A stretch of 64,000 bases of DNA from Aquimarina acroporae (GTDB lineage: Bacteria > Bacteroidota > Bacteroidia > Flavobacteriales > Flavobacteriaceae), in NCBI RefSeq assembly GCF_023195925.1, contig NZ_JALPRE010000022.1:1-64000 (forward strand), written 5' to 3'. The notes below the pieces were generated by a model, which was not told the DNA's origin, made no database searches, and saw only the letters and a list, made by a program, of their open reading frames with translations. Positions 54,262-63,962 of the stretch are shown here, piece after piece. Positions within the stretch are counted from its first letter, which is position 1; each line of letters begins with the position of its first letter. Both the position numbers and the translations under genes were made by a program.

Positions 54262-55398
54262 CTATAAGGACTTTTCTTCAAGTAATTCAGAAATCTTCTT
54301 TTCTAAAGCAGGCCCTCTAAGGTTTTTAGCAATCACCTTTCCTGACTCATCAATAATAAATGTTGCAGGAATAGAACGTACTCCATAAGCACGAGCAATA
54401 GGATCTTGCCAGAATTTAAGATTAGAAACATGATTCCAATCTAGGTTGTCATCGGCAATGGCCTTGGTCCATGATTCTTGTTTCTTGTCAAGAGATACAC
54501 CAATAATATTTAATCCTTTGTCATGGTATTTGTTGTATACTCTTACAACATTTGGATTTTCCATTCTACATGGCTTACACCAAGAAGCCCAAAAATCTAT
54601 GATTGTAATTTTACCCATAGATTCCTTAAGCGATATAGTTTTTCCGTTTGGAGTTGGCGCAGAAAAGTCTTCTGCCTCACTACCAATATCAATTCTTTTT
54701 TGCATCGACATTGCAACTGCGTTATTGATAAGTCTATCTAAGTTTTTTCCCAATCTAGACTTTTTTACGGTATCGGGTAAAGCAGTGTATTTTTCTTTAG
54801 CTTCCTTGCCAGAAAGTGCCTTGAGATTCAGTAAATCTGTCAGTGCCATAATCGAAACTAATGAATTACTATTGTTATCTATAAGATCTTTTCGGTATTG
54901 TTTTTCTTGTTCTAGAATCTCTTCTTTTTCTGTAGCTATTTTTAATGCCTTCTCAGTTTCTTTTAATTTTGAAGCGATCTGATATTTGTTACTAAGATCA
55001 ATTTTCTTCTCATTAAAATTTTTCATGGTATTCACATAATCAAAAAATAGCTCATTTTCATGACCACCTTTAACCACAGAAGATCTAAGACTATCTTTGT
55101 AGATAGTCATTTGTATAGGATAGTTTTCTGCTAGAAACAGTATGTTCCCAGGGACGTTTTTAAATGTAATATAATTGAAATCGTTACTTTCTGCTGGAGG
55201 AAGGGAAATTTTGAATTTTCCTTGATTGATTACTGCAGTATCAATTACAACAGGCCTATTAGATTGGCTGATGGCATTGATATAAACTTGAGTGCCATCT
55301 TCAAAGCCAGCGGCATCAGCGGTTATAGAGTATCCTTTCTCTTCTTTTTGACACGCGACAAGTAGGAGTATTGAAGCAAATAGAGCAATTCTTTTCAT
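54262..55398 (-). CDS. TlpA-like thioredoxin lipoprotein with DUF4369 domain
   Basis: A 378-residue lipoprotein from MKRIALFASILLLVACQ; an ATG 13 codons upstream gives no better signal. The N-terminal DUF4369 beta domain (YSITADAAGFEDGTQVYINAI...) is followed by a helical middle, then a TlpA/AhpC-type thioredoxin domain with the redox motif WCKPC (W273 to C277) and the cis-proline region SIPATFII. It is predicted to act as a disulfide reductase or peroxidase-like protein in the periplasm, on unknown partners. Compare the cysteine-free relative at 10434. Confidence 0.9.
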   Translation of the reverse strand: MKRIALFASILLLVACQKEEKGYSITADAAGFEDGTQVYINAISQSNRPVVIDTAVINQGKFKISLPPAESNDFNYITFKNVPGNILFLAENYPIQMTIYKDSLRSSVVKGGHENELFFDYVNTMKNFNEKKIDLSNKYQIASKLKETEKALKIATEKEEILEQEKQYRKDLIDNNSNSLVSIMALTDLLNLKALSGKEAKEKYTALPDTVKKSRLGKNLDRLINNAVAMSMQKRIDIGSEAEDFSAPTPNGKTISLKESMGKITIIDFWASWCKPCRMENPNVVRVYNKYHDKGLNIIGVSLDKKQESWTKAIADDNLDWNHVSNLKFWQDPIARAYGVRSIPATFIIDESGKVIAKNLRGPALEKKISELLEEKSL

Positions 55399-55762
55399 AG
55401 TGTTTCGATTTATTGGTGATAAAAATAAAGAATCCAAGGTATAAACACCAAAAATTAACTTTTTGATATCATATATTTAGGTAAGTTTTTGTGTAAAAAA
55501 GAAAAAACCTAATTATCTTAAGTGGGGTGTAACAAAATTGATGTATTTCAAGTCTAATAGGATGTGACATACAGCTTACAAAATTAGATTCCTTGATAAA
55601 TTTTTATTTTTTTTCATTTTTGGGTCTAATTATTGATAGTATAAACGTCATATTTATATAGACAACTAACTAATAAAATAATATAGTTTTAATATATTGT
55701 TAATATCTAGCAAGACCGCTAGCTTTGTATTACTTTTGTTGAAACCAGCTAAATGAATAGGT
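55399..55762. other. AT-rich divergent intergenic region
   Basis: 364 bp between divergent genes with no open frame of note. On the plus strand it contains a perfect -7 box TACTTTTG (55731-55738), 24 bp before the ATG at 55763. On the minus strand it contains a weak box (TACCTTGG, 55435-55442) upstream of the thioredoxin gene. Nothing else is seen. Confidence 0.6.
55731..55738 (+). promoter_or_regulatory. -7 box TACTTTTG of the GAF-protein gene
   Basis: A perfect TAnnTTTG, 24 nt before the start codon. No convincing -33 element is visible. Confidence 0.45.
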
Positions 55763-58126
55763 ATGAGGGTGTTAGAGCAAGATTTTCCATTAGAAATTGC
55801 GATTAGCTTTTCGAAGTTTTTTGAACAATACAGAACCTTTTTAGATAGTGATAACCAGCTTCTTAAGGAGAGAGCAAGAAGTGTTTTAAAAATTGCTGAG
55901 GAATATCCTGAGTTAGAAGAAGGGGTTAAAGATGAAGAGCGGGTAATCGAATTACTTCCGCAAATAGATCTTATTTTGGAAGATTCTTTCTCCCAAATTT
56001 TACAATTGAATGAAATAAAAATAGCAACTATACCTTTTCATAATACTGTATTAAAGTCTACTAAGCGCTACCAAAACATTATAGAAACTGCGGGTGAAGA
56101 CTTTGAACCTCAGATCAAGAACCTAGCCGAAGACCAGTATTACATTATGGGCTGTAGTATTATATTAGGCAGTTATTATGGGTATAATATAGATTTTAGA
56201 AGACCATTTTTTTATGATATTCCTGATGCCAATGGTATTATTAGGCATTATAGAATTCTCTATAATGGAGATTTTATTGAAATTATAAAGACCGATAAAG
56301 CCAAAGATATTACAGATGAGGATGTTGCAGAGTTACTGGACAATTTTGATAATATAGAAATATGGAAAGAAAAGTTCCCGCCGCATAGCTGGATCTTTAA
56401 AGGGATTGTCATTGCCAATATGTTTGATGTCACAACAGATGTCTCTTTGTCAGATTTTAAAACCAGCCTGATCAGATATGACAAAACGCAAGGAGACTTT
56501 ATAGGAAGTTTTCAAGATATATTTAGGGCTATATTTAATCTTACAGAGATTAAAGTTGGTTTCTCCAATTATAATGACGAAGATGATGTTTTTGAAAGAG
56601 TACCATTTAAGAATATAGATAGTTATATTCTTTACGACAAATTTTCTGATAATTGCGAAGCAGCTCTTTGTCGTGGAACATATTACTACTTATTCGAGAA
56701 GTCTACCTATTTTGCGATTTCTGATGTAAAAAGATATCAGAAATCTACTCCAGAGGAAAAGATGTATAAAAACCTAGTTGCGCAAGGAATAAACAGTGCT
56801 ATTATTGCTCCTATAAAAAGTGACGGTAAACTATTAGGGATTCTTGAAATTGTATCACCTAATGTTCAAGAGCTTAACAGCATTAATGCTAATAAGCTGA
56901 AAGATATTATGCCATATTTGGTAGATTCGGTATTGCGTTCTAAGGCGAAGGCAGAAAATGAATTAGAATTGGTCATACAACAAGAGTGTACTTCTATTCA
57001 CCCAAGTGTACATTGGAAATTTAGACATGAAGCAAAACGCTTTATGAGAGCCATGGTAGAGGAAAATCCCGTATCTTTCAGAGAAGTAGTCTTTGACAAT
57101 GTTTATCCTCTTTATGGTCAAATTGATATAAAAGGTTCTTCAGAAGCAAGAAATCATGCCATTCAAAAAGATTTGGTGCTACAGCTTAAAGGAATAACCA
57201 AGGTAATAGACAAGGTAATAGAGGTAGATCCATTGCCAATCTATGAACAACTTAGTTATAGAACAAATCGTTATATTGAAACGATAAGTGAACAGCTACA
57301 AGTTGATAGTGAGCAAAAGATCACCAATTTTATTAAGAAGGACATCTCACCACTCTTTAAACATCTTAAAAAGAAAGATAGGGATTTAAATAGTCTTATC
57401 GATCAGTATAACGAAATGCTGGATAAGAATATCAAAACAGTTTATAAACATAGAAAAGCCTATGATGAATCTGTAATGCTTATCAATAAAAAAATGGCAG
57501 CATTACTGGATCAAAAACAGGATGAAGCTCAAGGAATGTATCCTCATTATTTTGAAAGATTTAAATCTGATGGAGTTGAGCATAACATGTACATAGGAGA
57601 ATCTATTACGAAGCAAACCAATTTTAATAGGGTATATCTTTATAATCTTAGGTTGTGGCAATTACAGGTGATGTGCGAGATGGAAAATGCCTATTACCAG
57701 ATGAAAAATGACCTGCCTGTTGCGCTAGATGTTGCATCTATGGTACTTGTATTCAATACATCACTTTCAGTGAGATTTAGGATGGATGAGAAGAGGTTTG
57801 ATGTTGATGGAACATATAATGCCAGATATGAAGTAGTTAAGAAACGTGTAGATAAATCTAAAATAAAAGGTACCGACCAACGTGTGACCGAAAAAGGAAA
57901 GCTGGTGGTTATATATTCACAACGTTCAGACGAAAGAGAGTATATTAAATACCTTAATTTCTTACAGTCTAAGAACTATCTGGAAGACGACATAGAAATT
58001 GTTGAACTTGAGGATTTACAAGGCGTAACGGGTCTTAAAGCGTTGCGAGTAAATATACTTTATCATAAAAACGCTCATGATAAAGAGTTTTATACCTATG
58101 AAGACCTTATGAAAGAAATTAGCTAG
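55763..58126 (+). CDS. Large GAF-domain protein, unknown function
   Basis: A 787-residue soluble protein. The N-terminal 240 residues are helical and unassigned. A GAF-like domain lies near 255-395 (AIFNLTEIKVGFSNYN...INSAIIAPIKSDGKLLGILEIVSPN). The central and C-terminal parts are largely helical (RNHAIQKDLVLQLKGITKVID..., then FIKKDISPLFKHLKKKDRDLN), with a final alpha/beta part carrying VIYSQRSDEREYIKYLNFLQSKNYLEDDIEIVELEDLQ. There are no kinase, cyclase or DNA-binding motifs. It is probably a cytoplasmic sensory or scaffold protein conserved in Flavobacteriaceae. It ends 6 bp from the facing HD-PycTM gene. Confidence 0.75.
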   Translation: MRVLEQDFPLEIAISFSKFFEQYRTFLDSDNQLLKERARSVLKIAEEYPELEEGVKDEERVIELLPQIDLILEDSFSQILQLNEIKIATIPFHNTVLKSTKRYQNIIETAGEDFEPQIKNLAEDQYYIMGCSIILGSYYGYNIDFRRPFFYDIPDANGIIRHYRILYNGDFIEIIKTDKAKDITDEDVAELLDNFDNIEIWKEKFPPHSWIFKGIVIANMFDVTTDVSLSDFKTSLIRYDKTQGDFIGSFQDIFRAIFNLTEIKVGFSNYNDEDDVFERVPFKNIDSYILYDKFSDNCEAALCRGTYYYLFEKSTYFAISDVKRYQKSTPEEKMYKNLVAQGINSAIIAPIKSDGKLLGILEIVSPNVQELNSINANKLKDIMPYLVDSVLRSKAKAENELELVIQQECTSIHPSVHWKFRHEAKRFMRAMVEENPVSFREVVFDNVYPLYGQIDIKGSSEARNHAIQKDLVLQLKGITKVIDKVIEVDPLPIYEQLSYRTNRYIETISEQLQVDSEQKITNFIKKDISPLFKHLKKKDRDLNSLIDQYNEMLDKNIKTVYKHRKAYDESVMLINKKMAALLDQKQDEAQGMYPHYFERFKSDGVEHNMYIGESITKQTNFNRVYLYNLRLWQLQVMCEMENAYYQMKNDLPVALDVASMVLVFNTSLSVRFRMDEKRFDVDGTYNARYEVVKKRVDKSKIKGTDQRVTEKGKLVVIYSQRSDEREYIKYLNFLQSKNYLEDDIEIVELEDLQGVTGLKALRVNILYHKNAHDKEFYTYEDLMKEIS

Positions 58127-58132
58127 ATTTCT

Positions 58133-59314
58133 TTATTGTAAGGTATTAAACGCTATTGCAAAACTTATTACAGATGTAATGATACCGATCATGAAAACGG
58201 TATAAGTGATACGAAGAATTTTATACTTTTTGTGTAGTACCTTACCCAAAAAGTATAAATCTTTTATCATGGTATCATAAATATATTCTTTATCGTCCAT
58301 GAGTTCGGCCATGGCAGATTTATATTCATTTAGAGGCATTTTATGAAAATTTCCAAAGAATAGAAGGTTAACCTTTTTTTCCTCAATCTCTTTTCTGGTA
58401 AATTCACCGCTAGTAATATTGGGTCTTGTGGCAAGAACTGACAATACTATTGAGGCTATACTAAATAGTAAAAAGATAAGTGTAGGATAAATGAGGTACT
58501 GGTTAGAGGGGTTGTCAAGTTTTGGAATTAGATTAGATAATGCAAGCGATATTATGATCGCATTTACCGAGAGAAGGATATTGGCCTTGGTATCTGCAAT
58601 ATCACTTAATTTTAAATGGTTTCTCAATGTAACCCTAAAGAGAGTTTGAATGCCTTTTTCGGGGCTTTCTTCCTTCAACATTTTCTTGAGCTTTTCTTTT
58701 TCTTTCTTTTTTTGCTTTTTTAATCGTTCTTGCTCTTCTAGCATCTTAGCCAAATTTTCTTCCTTTTTTGGTTGCCAATGTTCGATAGCATAAGCGGTAT
58801 AATAACGATGTTTGTTTGTGAAAAGATCAATATTTGCCTTTAACCAGTCTGTAGTGTTTAGATTTTTTATTTTATTTAGCTTAAACTCTCTTCTTAATAA
58901 TTCACTGGTTTCACCATAATAATCTTTGGCAAAATGGGAGGCATCAGCATCACGTATAATCTCTTCTAATAAATTCGTAGGATTATGTTCCATCTTTGTG
59001 GCCATAATTTGCTCAGAAACTTTGGCGATAACTTCTTCAGAAACTTTTTGCTTAGACAAAAAATCCTTTGCTATTTCGACACTGTGTTCTTCATGATTAT
59101 CAGTGCTTTCAGAATATCCGGTATCATGCAACAAGGCAGTGAGTAATAAAACTTCTTGATCTTCGACAGATAAATTGGTATTGTCTATGATTTCTTTTGT
59201 ACTTTTAAATACTCTTTTGGTATGATCGTAATTGTGATAAATACAAGAGTTCGGAAGTTTTTTTTCAAAAAGTTCCAATACAAAATTGTCAGTTTTTTCT
59301 AAAAGAGAGGACAT
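58133..59314 (-). CDS. HD-domain phosphohydrolase fused to a Pycsar-type transmembrane effector domain (PycTM)
   Basis: A 393-residue protein. Residues 1-180 form an HD domain, with H27/H31 (YHNYDHT), H63-D64 (LLHDTG), H74/H77 and D122/D124 (RDADASH), a full set of metal ligands. A lysine/glutamate-rich coiled linker covers about 185-225. Residues about 228-393 match the PycTM effector family: HLKLSDIADTKANILLSVNAIIISLALS (helix 1), YLIYPTLIFLLFSIASIVLSVL (helix 2) and a third helix near the C-terminus. PycTM effectors act in Pycsar anti-phage defence, responding to cCMP/cUMP. No cyclase gene is near, so this may be a chromosomal relative rather than an active defence system. It diverges from the gene at 59370. 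Confidence 0.82.
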   Translation of the reverse strand: MSSLLEKTDNFVLELFEKKLPNSCIYHNYDHTKRVFKSTKEIIDNTNLSVEDQEVLLLTALLHDTGYSESTDNHEEHSVEIAKDFLSKQKVSEEVIAKVSEQIMATKMEHNPTNLLEEIIRDADASHFAKDYYGETSELLRREFKLNKIKNLNTTDWLKANIDLFTNKHRYYTAYAIEHWQPKKEENLAKMLEEQERLKKQKKKEKEKLKKMLKEESPEKGIQTLFRVTLRNHLKLSDIADTKANILLSVNAIIISLALSNLIPKLDNPSNQYLIYPTLIFLLFSIASIVLSVLATRPNITSGEFTRKEIEEKKVNLLFFGNFHKMPLNEYKSAMAELMDDKEYIYDTMIKDLYFLGKVLHKKYKILRITYTVFMIGIITSVISFAIAFNTLQ

Positions 59315-59369
59315 AATTACATTTTTCGGTAACCAAAATAATTAAAAAAAAGAGATTGTAGTTCAAACA

Positions 59370-62300
59370 ATGAATAAATATAATAAGATTCTTACTATTA
59401 GCATTCTAACTTTGCTTAGTTCTTGTGCAACCTATTCACCTAGTTATAAGGTCGAAAACTTTTCAAAATCATTACCTAAAAAGGCTATAGAAAAAACATT
59501 TTATTTGGTAGGAGATGCTGGGTATGCTAATCTAAATGAAAGCACAAAAGGTCTCACTGCTTTGGAAAAAGTATTAGATACAGCCAAAACCAACGATAGT
59601 TATATGCTTTTTTTAGGGGATAATATTTATCAAAAAGGAATGCCCAAAAAGGATGCTCCCGATAGAGAACTATCAGAACATAGAATAAATGCACAGGTAG
59701 AAACGACCAAGAAGTTTAATGGTACTTCAATTTTTATTCCTGGAAATCACGATTGGTATAACAATGGGATCGAAGGGTTAAGAAGACAGGAAAAGTATGT
59801 CATTGAACAAATGAAAAAGAAAAACGCTTTTCTTCCCAATAACGGTTGCCCATTAGAAAGTGTAGAAATTAATGATAAAGTTCATTTATTAATTATCGAT
59901 ACACAATGGTATCTGGTAAATTGGGATAAACACCCTACGATTAATGATAATTGTGATATAAAAACGAGGGATAAGTTTTTTGTAGAATTAGAAGGAGAAT
60001 TAAAGAAACATAGTAAGAAAACCATAATATTGGCTATGCATCACCCTATGTTTACTAATGGGCCTCATGGAGGAAAATTTCATTTCATGAAACATATATT
60101 TCCTTCAAAGAAAAAAATACCACTTCCAATCCTAGGTTCTTTAGTTAGCTTAATGCGTTCGCAAGGAGGAGTAACTACTCAAGATATTTCTAATGCTCAC
60201 TATAATAGAATGATGAGACGATTAGCTACGATGGCAAGAAGTATTGATCGTATAGTTTTTGTATCTGGGCACGAACATTCTTTACAATATATTGATAGTG
60301 ATGGTCTCAAACAGATTGTGTCTGGTTCGGGATCTAAGGTTTCTGCAGCTGCTCTTGGGAAAGATGGTTTGTTTGCCTTTCCTGGGCAAGGTTTTGCGAT
60401 ATTGGATGTGTATACCGATGGATCCTCTAACGTGCGTTTCTACAGCGGAGAATCTGAAACTCCAGAATTGGTATATCAAACCGAGGTTCATGAAAAGGAT
60501 AGAGAATATGATATAAGTAATATCCCCAATATTTTTAAGCCAAGAACCTCTGCTTCTATATACAAAAAAGAAGAGGTACAAAAATCTGGGCTTTATAGGT
60601 TTTTTTGGGGAGATCACCACAGATCGGTTTACGGTAAAGAGCTTAATGTTCCGGTAGCAACTTTAGATACATTGATGGGAGGATTTACCATAGATAGGCA
60701 AGGAGGAGGGCAGGTTACTAAATCCCTTCGATTAATAGACAAAGATGGTAAACGTTATAGCCTTAGAGCAATGAGAAAAAGTGTGACACAGTTTCTGCAG
60801 AAAGGGGCGTTTAAGTTTACCTATATCGATGATGGATTTGATGATACTTATACCGAAGAAGTATTGGCAGATTTTTATACTTCCAGCTATCCTTACGCGT
60901 TTTTAGCCGTGGGAAACATGGCAGAATCTATAGGCGTGTATCATACAAACCCAAGTTTATACTACATTCCTAAGCATGCCACTTTAGGCAAGTACAATGA
61001 GAATTTTGGGGATGAATTATATTTCCTGGAAGAGCGACCAGGCAAAGAATTCGGTGAAGAACCCTCATTTGGAAGTCCCGATGATATTGAGAGTACAGAT
61101 GACATGATTAGCAAACTTCGTAAAGATGAAAAATATCAGATAGATGAGAAAAGTTATATAAGAGCAAGGTTATTCGATATGATTTTAGGAGATTGGGATC
61201 GCCATCCAGATCAATGGCGATGGTCACAATTTGATACCGAAAATGGTAAAATTTATAGACCAATCCCAAGAGACAGAGATCAGGTGTTCTGTAACTATGA
61301 TGGACTAATTCTGGGAATTGTAAAGTTTGTATCTCCGTTGTCTCGCAAATTTCAGATTTATGATGAAGAACTGAAAAATGTAAGATGGATTAATTCTTCC
61401 GGATTACGACTAGATAAAGCTTTATTACAGCAATCTAGAAAAGAGGACTGGTTGGCACAGGCAGAGCATATCAAAGAAAATTTGACGGATGATGTTATAG
61501 AAAAATCGTTTGCCAATCTTCCCGAAGAATTACAAGATGAAACCATACAAAAGATTAAAACCTTTGTAAAAGGTAGAAGAAATCAAATAAAAGATATAGC
61601 GAGCAGGTATTACTCTTACCTCTCGAAACATGCAATTATTAAAGGAACCGACAAGGATGATTATTTTGAAATTGAACGATTAGAAAGTAAAACCAGAATT
61701 AAAGTTTCTAGAATTAAAAAAGGAAAAATTAAAAAACCATATATAGATGTGACTTTTGATGCCAATCAAACCAAAGAAATTTGGATTTATGGGTTAGATG
61801 ATGATGATCGTTTTCTCGTTAGAGGAAAAGGAAAAAGACCTATTAAAATACGTATTGTTGGAGGTCAAAATAATGATGAGTATACCATAGAGAACGGACG
61901 AAAAATAAAAGTATATGATCATAAATCGAAACCCAATACATTCAAGGAAAAAGGGGGTGCAAAGGTTCGTTTAACCGATATTTACAATTACAACATCTAC
62001 GATTATAATAAGTTTATTGACAAAACTAATGTAGTAATGCCTTTTGTTGGGTTTAATCCTGATGACGGACTTAATGTAAATCTTACAGATGTGTATACTG
62101 TAAAAGGGTTTAAAAATAATCCGTATCAAAGTAAACATACGTTTAGAGCCGCATACTATTTTCAGACAGAGGGCTACGATATATCTTATGCAGGAGAGTT
62201 TATGAATGCCCTTGGGAATTGGAATTTCTTAATGAATGCCATTTATACCAGTGAGAACTTTGCTCAGAACTTTTTTGGCTTCGGAAACAATACATTAAAC

Positions 62301-63074
62301 TTTGATGATGACCTTGGATTCGATTATAACAGAGTTAAAACTGCAATTTGGTCTTTCGGGATAGGTGTGTCAAGAAAAAATATCTATGGTAGTCAATTTT
62401 CTATAAAAGCCAAATATGAAGGAGTAGAAGTACAAGATACTCCTGGGCGTTTAATCACTTCAGGTTTAAACTTTGTAACAGCAGATCCCGATTTTTTTGA
62501 AAGAAAATTCTTTGCAAATCTCGATGTACATTATCAATTTGAGAGTTACGATAATAAGGTAAACCCTACCAGAGGGATGTTATTTAGTATTCGGGCAGGA
62601 GCTACAACCAATGTAGATGATACAGAAAGAACGTATGGGTATATTATACCTAAACTTGGGTTTTATGGAGCAATTTCTAGAAATCGTAAGTTGGTACTTA
62701 AAACCGATATCCTGGCGGAAGTTAATATCGGTGATGATTTTGAATTTTACCAAGGTACTACTTTGGGTGGTACCCAAGGGCTTAGAGGATTCAGAGAAGA
62801 ACGGTTTACAGGAGAAAGTGCTTTGGCATTTAGTAATGATCTAAGATATAGCTTCAACAGGTTTAAAACGGGAATAGTGCCTTTACAATTAGGTGTTTTT
62901 GGAGGTTATGATATTGGTCGTGTATGGTTAGACGGAGAAGATTCTGATATATGGCATGACTCTTTTGGAGGAGGAATGTGGATCAATGCTATGGATACTA
63001 TTGGAGGACAATTAGGATTGTTTAACAGTGATGACGGACTAAGGTTTACTTTTGGTTTAGGTTTAGATTTTTAG
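59370..63074 (+). CDS. Calcineurin-like phosphoesterase with kinase-like middle and BamA-type barrel
   Basis: A 1,234-residue lipoprotein (MNKYNKILTISILTLLSSCA). Residues about 40-330 are a calcineurin-type phosphoesterase with all metal motifs: GDAGY (48-52), GDN (83-85), GNHD (125-128), HHP (224-226) and GHEH (300-303). Residues about 420-760 contain GDWDRHPDQ (607-615) and RDRDQ (634-638), which resemble the catalytic DRH and metal-binding Asp of HipA/FAM20/CotH-like atypical kinases. The last 380 residues form a bacterial surface antigen (BamA-like) barrel with TLGGTQGLRGFREERFTGES and a C-terminal Phe. It would place two catalytic modules at the outer membrane. The kinase call is inference. 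It shares a 55-bp divergent region with HD-PycTM. Confidence 0.82.
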   Translation: MNKYNKILTISILTLLSSCATYSPSYKVENFSKSLPKKAIEKTFYLVGDAGYANLNESTKGLTALEKVLDTAKTNDSYMLFLGDNIYQKGMPKKDAPDRELSEHRINAQVETTKKFNGTSIFIPGNHDWYNNGIEGLRRQEKYVIEQMKKKNAFLPNNGCPLESVEINDKVHLLIIDTQWYLVNWDKHPTINDNCDIKTRDKFFVELEGELKKHSKKTIILAMHHPMFTNGPHGGKFHFMKHIFPSKKKIPLPILGSLVSLMRSQGGVTTQDISNAHYNRMMRRLATMARSIDRIVFVSGHEHSLQYIDSDGLKQIVSGSGSKVSAAALGKDGLFAFPGQGFAILDVYTDGSSNVRFYSGESETPELVYQTEVHEKDREYDISNIPNIFKPRTSASIYKKEEVQKSGLYRFFWGDHHRSVYGKELNVPVATLDTLMGGFTIDRQGGGQVTKSLRLIDKDGKRYSLRAMRKSVTQFLQKGAFKFTYIDDGFDDTYTEEVLADFYTSSYPYAFLAVGNMAESIGVYHTNPSLYYIPKHATLGKYNENFGDELYFLEERPGKEFGEEPSFGSPDDIESTDDMISKLRKDEKYQIDEKSYIRARLFDMILGDWDRHPDQWRWSQFDTENGKIYRPIPRDRDQVFCNYDGLILGIVKFVSPLSRKFQIYDEELKNVRWINSSGLRLDKALLQQSRKEDWLAQAEHIKENLTDDVIEKSFANLPEELQDETIQKIKTFVKGRRNQIKDIASRYYSYLSKHAIIKGTDKDDYFEIERLESKTRIKVSRIKKGKIKKPYIDVTFDANQTKEIWIYGLDDDDRFLVRGKGKRPIKIRIVGGQNNDEYTIENGRKIKVYDHKSKPNTFKEKGGAKVRLTDIYNYNIYDYNKFIDKTNVVMPFVGFNPDDGLNVNLTDVYTVKGFKNNPYQSKHTFRAAYYFQTEGYDISYAGEFMNALGNWNFLMNAIYTSENFAQNFFGFGNNTLNFDDDLGFDYNRVKTAIWSFGIGVSRKNIYGSQFSIKAKYEGVEVQDTPGRLITSGLNFVTADPDFFERKFFANLDVHYQFESYDNKVNPTRGMLFSIRAGATTNVDDTERTYGYIIPKLGFYGAISRNRKLVLKTDILAEVNIGDDFEFYQGTTLGGTQGLRGFREERFTGESALAFSNDLRYSFNRFKTGIVPLQLGVFGGYDIGRVWLDGEDSDIWHDSFGGGMWINAMDTIGGQLGLFNSDDGLRFTFGLGLDF

Positions 63075-63080
63075 ATAAAA

Positions 63081-63962
63081 TTATTTCAAAAGAAACTTAT
63101 ATAGCTTGGGTTTTTTATGCTTTGTTTTTTCGGAAGTAATATATAAGGTGTTCTCGTCTTTAAAACAAACCCCTTCTTTTTGAGAAAAATGATTCAATTT
63201 TATTTTTTGAATATCACCAGAAAATAATTGATCTCCCTTGAAATTTGAAAGCACATATAGTTTGTTATAAGTAAGAAGTACTATTTTATCTCCTTTTCTA
63301 TTTATAGCAGCACCAGTAATAAAACAATCACTAGGATCTGAGCAAGTATTGTATGTGCCAATAAGTTTTGCAACGTGTTTACCGGGAGTCGTTGGTATTT
63401 TGTACAATTTTGTAGCACCTTCAAATTTTGAACTTCTATTTTTTGAGAAGAGATATAAGTTTCCGTTAAGATGAATAAATGCTTCAATATCATAATTCAT
63501 CTTTTTCTTTTTAGGAGGAAACTTTTTCTGATCTTCTAAAGAAAAGTGAATTTTAGCTGTGGAAATTTGTTGCGAGTCTATCCCAGAAATACGATAGATC
63601 GTTAAATCTTTACGATTATTATTATTGTTACCAAAGTCCCCAACGTAGATATTTTGTTTATGATCATAAGCTAAATCTTCCCAGTCGACATTTTTAGTCT
63701 CCGGAAGTTTTATCTCCTCTAAAATTTTACCCTCTGAGTTTAGCCGAAACATCACATTTTTATTGCCTGAATCGTTTATGGCGAATAACTCTTTGCCTGA
63801 GAAGGAAGTAATTCCCGAGACTTCATTTAGCAAACTTGATAGCGTACTAATTTTATGTAAATTGGTAATGACCTTAGGTGACTTTTGACAACTTCCTGAG
63901 AAAGTTGCCAAAGCCATAAGGTATACTATGTATGATATTTTAACTTCTCTGGTTCCAGGCAT
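63081..63962 (-). CDS. Beta-propeller lipoprotein, unknown function
   Basis: A 293-residue protein with a lipoprotein-like signal (MPGTREVKISYIVYLMALATFSGSC). An internal Met at codon 16 is an alternative start but would leave a very short leader. The mature part repeats propeller-blade patterns: LLNEVSGITSFSGKELFAINDSGN, VDWEDLAYDHKQNIYVGDFGNN, NYDIEAFIHLNGNLYLFSKNR, ITGAAINRKGDKIVLLTY and KEGVCFKDENTLYITSEK. It resembles SdiA-regulated or NHL-type propellers seen in secreted proteins. No catalytic residues are evident. It faces the phosphoesterase gene with a 6-bp gap. Confidence 0.7.
   Translation of the reverse strand: MPGTREVKISYIVYLMALATFSGSCQKSPKVITNLHKISTLSSLLNEVSGITSFSGKELFAINDSGNKNVMFRLNSEGKILEEIKLPETKNVDWEDLAYDHKQNIYVGDFGNNNNNRKDLTIYRISGIDSQQISTAKIHFSLEDQKKFPPKKKKMNYDIEAFIHLNGNLYLFSKNRSSKFEGATKLYKIPTTPGKHVAKLIGTYNTCSDPSDCFITGAAINRKGDKIVLLTYNKLYVLSNFKGDQLFSGDIQKIKLNHFSQKEGVCFKDENTLYITSEKTKHKKPKLYKFLLK

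Noticed and set aside
58133-63074. Complete Pycsar anti-phage operon
   Set aside because: A PycTM-type effector domain is present, but no pyrimidine cyclase gene lies nearby and the neighbours are not defence genes, so a full system cannot be claimed.
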